A stretch of DNA of 64,000 bases from Ambrosia x helenae (taxonomy: Eukaryota > Streptophyta > Magnoliopsida > Asterales > Asteraceae): the NCBI GenBank assembly GCA_030844895.1, contig CM061234.1, forward strand, positions 11,528,043 to 11,592,042. Reading direction: 5' to 3'. Numbering within the stretch: the first letter of the stretch is position 1; each line of letters begins with the position of its first letter. The notes under the pieces were generated by a model. That model was not told where the DNA came from and did no database searches. It worked only from the letters and a program-made list of their open reading frames with translations. This document shows, piece after piece, positions 35,073 to 44,925 of this stretch. Both the position numbers and the translations under genes were made by a program.

Positions 35073-35860
35073 CTATTCTTCACTTGAGGACCTTGATCGC
35101 TTCTTTGGTGGTAGATCTTTGTCTTTCCATGTCCTCTTCTTCTTTCCCTTTTCATTGTTGGAATCCTCTATAACTTCTATTGTCAACCGCGGCCATTGTA
35201 CCTAAGATGGTACCACTCCATCATCTCGAAGTATTGAACATACACTTGCCTTAGAGTCTTTGTGATTTCATCTTTTCTTATGATGTTTGGCGGCCCTCTC
35301 CCATAACCCATGGCCATGGCAATCACTGCCCAATTCTCAGCCTTTGTCACTTTATTATAACCACCAAAACGTTGAACCATCATGTAAAGATCCAATAAAC
35401 TAATCGGATAGCCATTGTTATCAATCGGTGGAATAGGAGCTTTGATCCTAATCTTTAGGAAATCTTTCATAAACCAATTTATGTTCCTCTCGAATTCTCT
35501 TTCGAATTTTTCTTTATGCTCTTGGACTTTTGTTGCTATATGGATCAAATCCATGAAAACCACACAATCTTGCAACATAGAAACTTGAGTAGGATACATG
35601 ATCAACCCTTTCTCCATATGTATTTCGGCATCTTCTTTGTCCACTTTTATGGAGAAATCTTCGAAGTACTTGAATAATAAAGCATGTTCCTTATCTTCTT
35701 CGGTAATTCCCTCCATATGATCGGCTTCGTATCGAAGTTGTTTTCCCTTTTTGTTTTGCGCCTCAGACGCGCCTTCTGCAATCTTGCAGCCTTCAATCTT
35801 TCCTTCGGGACACTCAAATGTAAAATGGTCTTCACAATCACAAGTTCGACAGGTTATAAT
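35073..35860 (-). pseudogene. CCHC zinc-knuckle + ARID domain protein, truncated and frameshifted, next to a PPT/LTR
   Basis: The frame runs from the junction at 35,860 and reads a zinc knuckle C-x2-C-x4-H-x4-C (CRTCDCEDHFTFEC), a charged linker, a helical segment (EHKEKFEREFERNINW) and then an ARID/BRIGHT DNA-binding domain of about 90 residues (FMKDFLKIRIKAPIPP, DLYMMVQRFGGYNKV, WAVIAMAMG, YVQYFEMMEWYH). It stops at 35,183 as YNGRG. One base later the other frame continues WPRLTIEVIEDSNN and a basic, serine-rich tail (KKRSRSSSEE) to a TAG at 35,073. One base is therefore missing near 35,195. The stop lies about 36 bp from the polypurine tract. There is no ATG: just upstream of the knuckle the sequence changes to LTR-like DNA (35,861). 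ARID proteins bind AT-rich DNA, and a zinc knuckle is typical of retroviral-type Gag. The combination and position suggest a retroelement-borne ARID gene. Confidence 0.75.
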
Positions 35861-36520
35861 TGTCACACTCTCAAATTTCCACAGCGGAGCTTATACCGCG
35901 AGGCGCATGACATACCAGGATCCCATAGCCATAAGTCATATGAATTATTCTAATGCCCCAAACCATTTAGTTCGTTTTCAAAAACCAAGTTATTCAACCA
36001 ATCATAAGTTTTAAGAAAATGCGGAAGCGAAATCAAACAGTTAAGTTAAATAGTTATGCGCAATACAAACACGCTCAAACCAAAGTAAAAGTAAAATTAA
36101 TGATAAAATAGTTTTAAAGTGTTTGAAATCTCATGACAAACATGATGCATGACCTATGTGTGCTCCAACCTAACGACCTGCAAAAGCATGCTAGCGTGTG
36201 TCAACATAAAGTTGGTGATTCACAAAGCAAAGCAAAGTAAATAAGAGTTTTGAGTTTCCAAAATCATTAACCACTAGTTCAGTGTATGCCAGGGTAGCTA
36301 ACCCACTCATGATAACTAAACACGGGTAGTACCGAACTGCTAAGTAACATGCACTCACAACAGTGAACAAAAGTGCTTCCCATCATTTCCTATCCACAAT
36401 GATAATGTGTAGAGTCACAGTTCACGCCCGGCTCCCAGCACGGAGTGAGGTTTGTTAAACCTAATAGCGCTATCAACTAGAAACCCGCTTGCCAACTCGG
36501 CAACTCATTCGGTATAAACA
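35861..36520 (+). mobile_element. LTR-like block C
   Basis: Starts TGTCACACTCTCAAATTTCC exactly where the ARID frame is interrupted. Internal words (GTCAACATAAAGTTGGTGATTCAC, AATAGCGCTATCAA) resemble blocks A and B. The right end is near 36,520, where a CAGTGGCGGATCC repeat begins. No coding region. Confidence 0.45.
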
Positions 36521-36750
36521 GTGGCGGATCCAGGAATTTATTCCAATGATGTTATTATTTTAGATACTCATTTGGTAGACCCAGACATAAACATTCGAGA
36601 CACATGATCCAAACCCTTCATCCGCAGCCACATAACACGTCATTCAGCCAATCACCATCACAACCCTGGCAAAAACCATTTGTTGATCTTCGTTGTTCAC
36701 CATCATCATTAAACCACCATTGTGAACTGTTCACATCCCAAACAACCATT

Positions 36751-36751
<1 letters not shown>

Positions 36752-36811
<60 letters not shown>

Positions 36812-36832
36812 CAACAATAATAATAATAATAA
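36752..36832. repeat. (TAA)n microsatellite
   Basis: About 26 TAA units with one ACA interruption. It creates spurious Ile/Tyr-rich frames. Confidence 0.95.
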
Positions 36833-36839
36833 CCTTTAC

Positions 36840-37389
36840 CTGACTATGATCGGAAGATCTGCTGACGACGACCACCAACCACCGGCGTCTGCAGCCGTAT
36901 CATCGAACCCCAACCTGTCATCGAACCCACCACCATCAACACGAACGACCACCGTGTACAACCACATCACCAAACCCCATCATCCACACCCACGAAACAC
37001 CACCATCAAACCCTTCATCAAACCCACCATCATCGAAACACTAAAAACGACGCATGTTCATCTTCATAACCGTCTGTTCTTCGTGACCGTCGATTGAGAT
37101 CCCAAACCACCCTCATGACGAACCCCAGTCACATCCCCAACCACCCGCCGTATTCTATAGAAACAGGGAGAGAAAAAAAGAGAGAGATGTCTGTTTGTGT
37201 GTATAAAGAAAGACCTGCGTGCGTGTGTGTGTGTAACATATAAATAGAAGAGAGAATGCATTCAGTTATGATTGTGTTTAGGAAGGTGGACAGTTACGTG
37301 TAAGAAGGAAAGGGAAAAAGAAAACGTGGCAAGCACCGAAATGACCAAAATACCCTTAAAATTTTCTATAATTACAAAGGCAGGTAAAA
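36840..37389. other. Low-complexity ACC/CAT-rich DNA
   Basis: The Pro/Thr/His-rich frame at 36,846-37,097 reflects CACCATCAAACCC-type repeats, not a gene. A GT-rich tract lies at 37,216-37,233. Confidence 0.5.
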
Positions 37390-37485
37390 AAAACCAAAAC
37401 CGGGACACCAAGATTCGAACCCGGGCAGCCCAGCTGTAACAAAACCACCCTAACCACCAGACCGACACCAACAACTTGAATAAGT
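37390..37485 (-). mobile_element. tRNA-like SINE head (minus)
   Basis: On the minus strand, GGTCTGGTGGTTAGGGTGG and then GGGTTCGAATCTTGG form A- and B-box-like elements about 40 bp apart, followed by a T-rich tail. Ends are undefined. Confidence 0.5.
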
Positions 37486-37759
37486 CTTCAAACTTAAAAG
37501 TATTTAACAACTGAAAAATTTTTATGAAGATTGCGACGACACTGTTCAATTTAGTGGATATATAAAGAGATATATAATAATATCTTTATAATTATTTTTT
37601 CTTTATATTAAAGATACCACACTATAATCGTGTGGCATATCTCTAATGTGCAGTGTCTCGCGTGCTAACGTGTACTAATATTTAAAAACTAGTTTTTAAG
37701 GAAGAGTATTTTTTTTTTCTTTTTAGGGGTGAACATCTGATACCGGGTACTCATACCGA

Positions 37760-37885
37760 ATTAGGATAATGATATTTTTCTTTATTGTGGAGAACCAAAA
37801 CCAGTATTGTCTTAATACTGGAATCGATACAATATTCTTTTTTATAGTTACTCAACTTGACAATATACCATCTATTGAAAATTGA
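37760..37885 (+). repeat. Paralogue of 56,740-57,010 lacking the hAT MITE
   Basis: Contains GTGGAGAACCAAAACCAGTA..ACTGGAATCGATACAAT running straight into ATAGTTACTCAACTTGACAATAT. The inverted copy near 56.8-57.0 kb has the same two parts separated by a 185-bp hAT MITE, so this is an unoccupied site. Confidence 0.65.
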
Positions 37886-38039
37886 ATTGTAACATTAGCT
37901 TTTCTATTCTATAACTATACAATTCAAATTGTGTGAACAGTTTTAAATCCTCATTGGCTTCCTAAGGTGGCGGTTGCCACGTACACTACTTTCAATAAAT
38001 GCGCATACACTAATTTCTCCTCTTTATTTCTCTCTACAC

Positions 38040-38340
38040 ACTGCATATATAATTCATCTAAAAAATATGGAAACGAGCGGATTCAGTGTCAAAGGCTCGG
38101 GATGAAGTGGTACGGAGCACAACAACTGCTGAAACAACGTTATGCAGTGCTTTCCTCCAGTCTTCGATGGTTGCGTGGTTGTTGTTGTTAAAAGGAGGAT
38201 CGATTTCAATAGATAGCGCCGATTGTAATATCTCCGATGAGTCTTCAATCTCTGGTGATGTGATGAGGAGTTTTTGTATTCAAACTCCGGTGATTTGGAG
38301 GGGAGGGAAAGGAGTTGACTCAGCGAAAAACGGGTAGGGA
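38040..38340. other. Unrecognised GC-richer segment with several frames
   Basis: Three overlapping frames are open (38,086-38,337 plus; 37,967-38,191 plus; 38,054-38,353 minus), and none matches a known family. The composition is less AT-biased than the surroundings. Possibly a captured gene fragment within the Helitron ending at 39,115. Confidence 0.25.
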
Positions 38341-38558
38341 CTATTGGTGGCAAAACTCAAGTTACAGAATCTTTGTGGCCAAAATAAAAAGGTTTGAAAG
38401 GTCCCTAGCGCAAACCCATGTTTGAAATTGATTTATATAATAAGGACGGAAAAAAAGTTGGTGGTAGATAGAAGACCACAATATTGTTTTATTTTTCTTC
38501 AAATCAAAATAATAATTGTTTTTCTATAAAAGATTTACAATTTTAACCTAAACTTTAA

Positions 38559-38847
38559 GACTACTCGGAGTGGTGGGGGAAAGAGGGGGATGAAGCGCCA
38601 TGTGGCACTTGTGGGATCCCTGTGGGGGGGGAATTGTGGGGAGTGGAAGGAGGGAAGGAAATAATATTATATTGTGTTGAAGTTAAAAAAAGCTGACCAA
38701 TGAAAAGTTGACACCTAACCCCACCAAAATGCCCCACGCCCTGCAGCATCTCCACGCCAATGCCTTCATGCCCCCTTGGCGGCGGTGGTCCCCCCCCCCC
38801 CCTTCATGCCCTTCCCGCCCCTTTCCACGCTACCACCCCGAGCACTC
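38559..38847. mobile_element. Harbinger-type MITE, family M, copy 2 (289 bp)
   Basis: Ends GACTACTCGGAGTGG and CCACCCCGAGCACTC, flanked by TAA (38,556-38,558 and 38,848-38,850). It shares GCGCCATGTGGCACTT and GTGGGGAGTGGAAGG with the other two copies, in the opposite orientation. Confidence 0.75.
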
Positions 38848-39080
38848 TAACAAATTTATCACACGGTACTTGAAGTTTAAAAAGTTACTGTTCAAGTATT
38901 TGTTCTTTTATCTCTTCTTGATACGTTTAAAAAGTAGTTGTTATTTTTTATTTGACTTATTATAATTAAAGCTAACTTTTTAAGTCTAGACATACTTTTA
39001 TGTAAACCATGTTGCCAGTCAAGTAATTATCATCCTGTCAACTATGTTGACACTTTAGCAAAAGTAAACCTACAACCCTG

Positions 39081-39116
39081 TCTTCCCGCCGCGAAGCGCG
39101 GGGTTACAACCTAGTT
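39081..39116 (+). mobile_element. Helitron 3' terminus (plus)
   Basis: CCCGCCGCGAAGCGCGGGG hairpin, then TTACAAC and CTAG followed by T at 39,116. The copy of the flank at 42,293 begins to match exactly at this terminus (TTCGTTACATAC), confirming the boundary. The 5' end was not identified. Confidence 0.75.
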
Positions 39117-39192
39117 CGTTACATACAAAATGGAAATGCGTCTTGCGGCAACGTACAGACATAAAGCGTGTCTTGCAGCAACGTACACATAA

Positions 39193-41356
39193 GACCACCC
39201 GTAATGGAATGTTAAAGGGGCGTTAAAGGGGCTTTTTCACGCCCGTTCGCTGGAATCACCGCCCCCTCAACGTTTATCGGGCGCTAATGGCCTCTGCGTG
39301 AATTATTTTGCGTACGCTAAAAAAATGGCTGGCCAATCAGGAGCTTACACGTGACACTAAAGTTCAAAAACAAAAAAAAAAATAGCCGTTTGTCTAATGA
39401 GGGCAACGTCAAAAAAATTCAATTATATAAATCCATCCCATTTTTTTAAACAAACAATACATATCAACCAAAAAAACATACTCATCTTCCTAACTATTTT
39501 ATAAAGTTTACCAAATTATTTTTATAGAAATATGAGTTCCCCTCCTCATCTGGCATACGGGATTATTATTACAAAGAGTTTTTTAGGTGATACGGGTGAA
39601 TCAACCGACGAGGAGATCGAGCAGGAAGTCGTTACAAGTGCTTGTGTGTTGGTGGCGAAGTATATGCAACATGTTAGTAATCCTCCACGTCCTATTTTGT
39701 GAAGAAAACGTATTGAACGCGACCGCTTGGAGGCGAACGCTCGTTTAATGAAAGATTACTTTGATGAAGACCCAACTTATCCGGATCCAAGAGTTTTTAG
39801 GCATCGTTTCCGGATGAGCAAACGTTTATTTCTACGCATTTCGGGTGGTTTAGAAAACGCGTTTGAATACTTCAAGCAAAAGCCGGATGCGAGAGGGCGC
39901 TTGGATTTACCTCGATTAAAAAGTGTACTTCAGCGCTACGCATTCTTGCGTACGGTAACACGACCAACATAAACGACGAATACTTAAAGTTGGCCGAGAA
40001 AACGACACGCGACACCTTAGAGTATTTTTATCAAGGTACGCTACAATTTCTTATATAATTTGTTTATTATTTATGTTATTTAAAATTTATTTATTTATTC
40101 TTATAAAACTTATATTTAGTAAAGGAATAATACATTTGTACGGGGCGCGTTACCTAAGACGACCAAGCTAGTACGATCTACAAAAGATATATGAGGTTCA
40201 TTCAAATGAACATGGTTTACCAGGGATGATTGGGAGCATTGATTGTCGTCATTGGCCGTGGTATAATTGTCCAACGGCATGGAGAAGTCAACACACACGA
40301 GGTGACCAGGGAGAGCCAATAGTAATTCTTCAGGCGATGGATTCACATGACCTTTGGGTTTGGTCGGCTTACTTTCGTGTCGCGGTGTCATGCAATGACG
40401 TAAACGTTATTCACCAGTCGCCACTTTTCAAAGATTTCATTTCTGCTAGAGCACCAACGGCATCTTTTTATGCTAATGGAACGTACTACCCACGCGGATA
40501 TTTTTTGGCTGATGGAATATATCCTAAGTATTCGATTATCGTGAAGACGTTCACTAATCCGTACGATGAAAAAAGAGCATATTTTAAGAAAGCGCAAAAG
40601 TCTTCGCGAAAAGACATTGAGGGATGCTTTGGGGTGCTTCAACAGCGTTGGCATTATATTAAAAATCCGGCTCGTGATTGGACCAAAGAAAAAAATGAGA
40701 GATGCTATGTATCGTGTATAATCATGCATAACATGATTCTAGAAGATGAAGGAAAGGCAACGTGTCAAAATTATGTAGCAGACGCACCAACGGAATTGCC
40801 ACAAGCGACACGGCGGGAGAGAATCCTCAACTCGCAAGAGGTGCGTAACGAGGATACACATAACGCTTTAGCGTTGGATTTGATACAACATGCATGGTCG
40901 GTTCGATATATTCCGCACGGGGGTGACGAAGAAGAGGAAGACGAAGAAGAGAATGACGACGAAGAGGAATTTGACGAGGAAGATGAATTGTAGCTTTATT
41001 GTTTTACGTTTTTTTTTTTTTAATTTTAGGATTAATGCTTTTTTTATTTTCCGTAATTTTTTTTAATTTTTTAGGTAATTTAGTGAATTAATGTAATTTT
41101 TTATGTTTATCTAGCTAAATATTTAAATTAAATAATATTTTGTTTATTTAAAAATTAAAAAAATAATAAAAAATGGCATGTGGCCCACATGCCACATGTC
41201 AAAAAATGCCTCCACACCAAATTTCACCCACCATTACACCCCTTACCCTTTTAATACCCCTTTCACCTACCAAATTGGCCCCACATACCACATATCATAA
41301 AAAGCCTCTTTAATGACCCTTTCACCTACAAATTTAACTCACCATTACATATGGTC
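39193..41356 (+). mobile_element. PIF/Harbinger element carrying only the transposase (2,164 bp)
   Basis: Ends GACCACCCGTAATGG and CCATTACATATGGTC are inverted repeats flanked by TAA (39,190-39,192 and 41,357-41,359). The unoccupied paralogue at 42,293-42,414 has a single TAA at this point. No ORF1 inside. Confidence 0.9.
39532..40993 (+). pseudogene. Harbinger DDE transposase (HARBI1-like), several lesions
   Basis: Plant_tran-type transposases cut DNA with a DDE nuclease. The ATG is at 39,532. The N-terminal part includes RHRFRMSKRLFLRI. An in-frame TGA lies at 39,700, followed by a missing A in the A-run at 39,918-39,922, after which KCTSALRILAYGNTTN continues in the next frame. A likely intron runs 40,036-40,119, and the junction phase looks one base off. 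A TAG lies at 40,169. The C-terminal frame from 40,226 keeps all three acidic residues: Asp6 (GSIDCRHW), Asp96 (LADGIYP) and Glu132 (IEGCFGVLQQRW). It ends in an acidic tail (EEDEEEN.., EFDEEDEL). The catalytic residues survive but the reading frame does not. Confidence 0.88.
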
Positions 41357-41359
41357 TAA

Positions 41360-41590
41360 CTATTTTTATAACTCGATTTTCATCATTTAATTAAAAGATA
41401 CTTTTACTAAAATTGGAGTACAAAATAAACGAAAAGAATGTAATTAATAATGATCTGTGTTTTAATGATTTTAAATTTAATGACTTTTAAAACACTACTA
41501 AACAAATAAAAAATAATAATGGGAACACAAGGATTACATGAACAAGGTCAGACACGTGGAAATTAAGCAGGAAAATTGAATTGTAACATT
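41360..41590 (-). repeat. Copy of the 5' flank of the MBD8-like locus
   Basis: TTTAATTAAAAGATACTTTTACTAA, ATAAACGAAAAGAATGTAATTAATAATGAT and GACACGTGGAAATTAAGCAGG match 55,860-56,060 (inverted) and part of 59,660-59,810 (same orientation). One arm of the inverted-duplication mosaic; no gene. Confidence 0.7.
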
Positions 41591-41793
41591 AGAGTGGTCT
41601 GTAATGGTCATCCCGTGATGACCGTGATCATCATAATCACCACCCCACCCCACCCCATCTGTTCTGTGATGCACTATGATGCCCACAACATTTTCGCGAC
41701 CGTGGCCTACATCACGGAAAAAGTCAAGAAAAGTGAAGGCTGGTCAAGATGGGTGGTCCCCACTAAAAAAACTACCTCTCTTGGTTTTTATTA

Positions 41794-41944
41794 GACTATC
41801 AGGAGTGGGGCGTGGAAAAGGGCTTGAGGGGGGGGGGGGGGGGAGAGGGGCGGGAAGGGGGTGGCGTGGAGAAGAGGACTGGCGTGGGGCACATGATTCT
41901 TCTCTATGATTGGCTGAATTTTTTTTTTGTTTAACTTTACACAC

Positions 41945-42004
<60 letters not shown>

Positions 42005-42122
42005 TTCCTTCCTCCCTCCCTTCCACTCCCCACAATTTTCATCCCCTTCCACGTGGGACCTAAAAGTGCCACATGGCGCTTCATCCCTTCTCCCACCCCC
42101 CCCCCCCCCCCTCCGGATAGTC
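41794..42122. mobile_element. Harbinger-type MITE, family M, copy 3 (329 bp)
   Basis: Ends GACTATCAGGAGTGGGG and CCCCCTCCGGATAGTC, flanked by TTA (41,791-41,793 and 42,123-42,125). A (TAA)n tract at 41,947-42,003 has expanded inside it, replacing the AATATAATATT core of the other copies. Confidence 0.8.
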
Positions 42123-42149
42123 TTATAAAAAACAAGTGGTGGATGTGAT

Positions 42150-42292
42150 GGAATGATGTGTCACAAGTTGATTGGGTGTCATGATTTTAGTGATAAAAAT
42201 GTGATGAAATGAGGTGTCACAAGATGATTAGATGTGATAGTGTGATGAGTGTGATGGGGTGATGACCACCCCATCCACCCTTAGCTTTTATG
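42150..42292. repeat. GTGATGACCACCCC-type repeat
   Basis: GTGATGAAATG/GATGACCACCCCAT words recur here, at 1,375-1,440 and at 41,590-41,650. A dispersed short repeat with undefined ends. Confidence 0.45.
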
Positions 42293-42414
42293 TTCGTTAC
42301 ATACAAAATGGAAATGCGTCTTGCGGCAACGTACTGACATAAACCGTGTCTTGCAGCAACGCGCACATAACTACTTTTATAACTCGATTTTCATCATTTA
42401 ATTAAAAGAAAACC
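42293..42414 (+). repeat. Unoccupied paralogue of the Helitron and Harbinger insertion sites
   Basis: GTTCGTTACATACAAAATGG..CTTGCAGCAACG..CACATAACTACTTTTATAACTCG matches 39,115-39,192 joined directly to 41,357-41,400. It lacks both the Helitron to its left and the 2.2-kb Harbinger element. Confidence 0.9.
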
Positions 42415-43675
42415 AGTTTGTATGGGGTGGGCACCTCCGTAGACGAACTCAATACGATGGCTCAAATGGTTGGATGCAGAATGGGGGAAGACACTTTTGA
42501 TTATCTTGGCCTCATGATTGGTGCAAATATGAATCGGTTGAAGAATTGGAATTTAGTTATTGATATAATTGATGCCAGGCTAAATTCTTGAAAGCTAAGA
42601 CTCTCTCCTTTGGAGGTCGAGTGGCTCTCATCAAATCGGTGCTACAAAGCTTATCAATTTATTATTTATCACTGTTTAAAGCTCCTATGCAGGTCTTAAA
42701 CAAAACAGAGGTTTCTACGAGGAGATTTCTTTGGGCTGGCTTTAGTAAGGAGAAAAAACTTCACTGGGTCGCTTGGGATCATGTTACCACCACCAAAAAA
42801 CTAGGTGGTCTCGTTATTAACAGACTCAATGAGTCTAATTCTGCTTGCTTTCAAAGTGGATATTGAGATATAGGCGAGAACCTAAAAGTTTGCGGCGAAG
42901 AACGATTGACGCCTTGCATTATTCCAATCGGACCTGGTCCAGTGTCCCTAGAAAAACGAACCTCACGAGGGTCTGAAAGAATATTGCTCGAGTTGGAAAT
43001 AAAACGCTAATACAGGGGAAACATATTAATTGTTGGTTTAAAGGCACTGTTGGTGATGGTTCTTGTATTCGTATTTGGTTAGACCTTTGGTTACTATCGA
43101 TTCCTTTAAAAGAAGACGCTTGGCCGAACCTTTTCAAAATCGAGAAAGATAAACAAATTTTGATAAAAAAAAAAAACTGCTCGTCCATTACTCAAGAATG
43201 GATTTGGAGATGGAAAAGAAACCCGACATCATATTTGGAGCAGGTTGAATGGGAAGACTGCAAGAAAGCGCTGAACTCTTTTGCGCCTCAAGAAGAGTCA
43301 GATAGTTGGGTGTGAAAAGGCGATAGCTCAGGGGTATTTTCGGTCAAATCCTGCAGTACATTACTAAAAAAAAAACATACCGGCTACCAATTTATATAAG
43401 ATGTCTTGGTGTCGTTGGGTCCCGGAGAAACGTAATATTCTCGCATGGCTAGCAGAACTGGACCGCATACCTACATGTGCAGTGCTTAAAATACGAAAAA
43501 TTAACATTCAGCTGGACAGTTGTTCCTTCTATGCAGCCGAGATCGAATCAGTTGAACATCTTTTCACTATACCGAATCGGTATAGTGATTTTTTTTTATC
43601 GTGGAGAACCAAAACCAATAGTCATAATACTGGAATCGATACAGTCATGGAAGAAGCATTCTTTGGGCCAGGGGT
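42415..43675 (+). pseudogene. LINE (L1-type) reverse transcriptase fragment, copy 1
   Basis: Frames broken by stops read the C-terminal end of a plant non-LTR reverse transcriptase: KAKTLSFGGRVALIKSVLQS, RRFLWAGFSKEKKLHWVAWD, KKLGGLVINRLNESN. A zf-RVT-like region follows (SWCRWVPEKRNILAWLAE, LDRIPTCAVLKIRKIN, SVEHLFTIP). At least one in-frame stop (TGA near 42,589) and frame changes separate the parts. There is no endonuclease and no catalytic FADD box, so it is a 5'-truncated dead copy. An inverted relative lies at 56,983-58,193. Confidence 0.85.
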
Positions 43676-43840
43676 GGCCCTGCCCCCCTGTTTTTTGGCG
43701 GCTTGGCGCAATAGTGGAAATTCACGATTTCATAGGTAAATTTAGTCCGGGTTGAGTCTGGCCTCCGCCGATTTGCCACTACCGACCGAAAAAAATTAAG
43801 TCCGACCTCCCAAATTGACAAACCAAGCTTCGCCCCTAAA
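43676..43840 (-). mobile_element. Diverged copy of the 56,790 hAT MITE
   Basis: GCATTCTTTGGGCCAGGGGTGGCC...CAAACCAAGCTTCGCCCCT matches the 56,790-56,974 MITE in reverse, at the same GATACAGT target. The insertion therefore predates the duplication. The right duplication is eroded. Confidence 0.65.
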
Positions 43841-43980
43841 TAGTAGTAATAGGGGTGGAGAAATTACAGTGCATGTCACCAATGCCTTCCGCCTTTTTCC
43901 TGCTTGATTTCCACGTGTATGGTCTTGTTCATGTAATCCTTGTGTTCCCATTATTATTTTTTTATTTGTTTAGTATTTAG

Positions 43981-44561
43981 TAGGGGTGTCAATCGTGTCG
44001 GGTTGATGGGTTGGCGGGTTTATGGGTTGCGGGTTGACGGGTTGATGGGTTGAAATGTGCAACCCGGACCCGACCCATATTATTATTCGTGTCAAATATT
44101 TCAACCCTAACCCAACCCACATAAAAATCCGGGTCAACCCGAAGACGACCCGTTTAACCCATATTTTTAAATGAGTAATATATGTTCATGAGTTATAAGC
44201 GGGTTGTTGGGTTGTAAGCGGGTTATCAATAAAATGTTTAATGGTGAGTATCTAAGTGTGACAAATAAATAATACAGTGTGCCAAAAATAACACAATTAT
44301 AACTAACCATGTACATAGAAATGGAAAAAGAAAAACAAAATATAATATATTTTTTTTCTAAATACTTAAAACGGGTTAACGGGTCAACCCATTTTATATA
44401 TGTGTCAACCCGAACCCGACCCATTTTTTTAAACGGGTCGTGTTAGTTGACCCGAACCCAACCCGTTTTTTTAAACGGGTCGTGTTAGTTGACCCAAATC
44501 TATTTTTTTTCGTGTCAGGTTTGGGTCGGTTTTCGGGTCGTGTCAATAATTGCCGCCCCTA
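43981..44561. mobile_element. Non-autonomous hAT element (581 bp)
   Basis: Ends TAGGGGTGTCAAT and ATTGCCGCCCCTA, flanked by the perfect 8-mer GTATTTAG (43,973-43,980 and 44,562-44,569). The interior is dense with GGGTTG/CAACCCG words. The inverted paralogue near 59,720 has one GTATTTAG and no element. Confidence 0.92.
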
Positions 44562-44634
44562 GTATTTAGTATTGTTTTAGAAGTCATTAAAACACATATC
44601 ATTATTAATTACATTCTTTTCGTTTATTTATTTT

Positions 44635-44665
44635 ACTAGATTATACCCGGGAGCGTTTCGGGTTG
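44635..44665 (-). mobile_element. Helitron-type 3' end (minus), copy of that at 59,653
   Basis: On the minus strand: CCCGAAACGCTCCCGGG, TATAAT, CTAG, then T. The same terminus occurs on the plus strand at 59,650-59,654. Homology to 41.4 and 56.0 kb stops here, as expected for an insertion boundary. Confidence 0.6.
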
Positions 44666-44925
44666 AGAAATCTAATATGACACATTAATTTTATATATGA
44701 AATTTACATGCAGGAACCTAAAACAATTAGCAATGTATATCTCCAATGTTAACACCTAACCTAAAATAGTGTATAACTTCGTTGTTAACACTTAACCTTA
44801 AACAATATAATTCTAATGTTAACACGTAACCTAAAAGAATGTATAACTCTAATATTAATACCTAATTTAAAACAATGTACAACTAATCATTTGAATAAGA
44901 ATGCAATGTATATTAAATATATATA

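Noticed and set aside
36604..37097. Ile-rich and Pro/His-rich frames
   Set aside because: Products of (TAA)n and ACC/CAT low-complexity DNA.
41744..42148. Poly-Tyr/poly-Ile frames on both strands
   Set aside because: The (TAA)n expansion inside the family M MITE.
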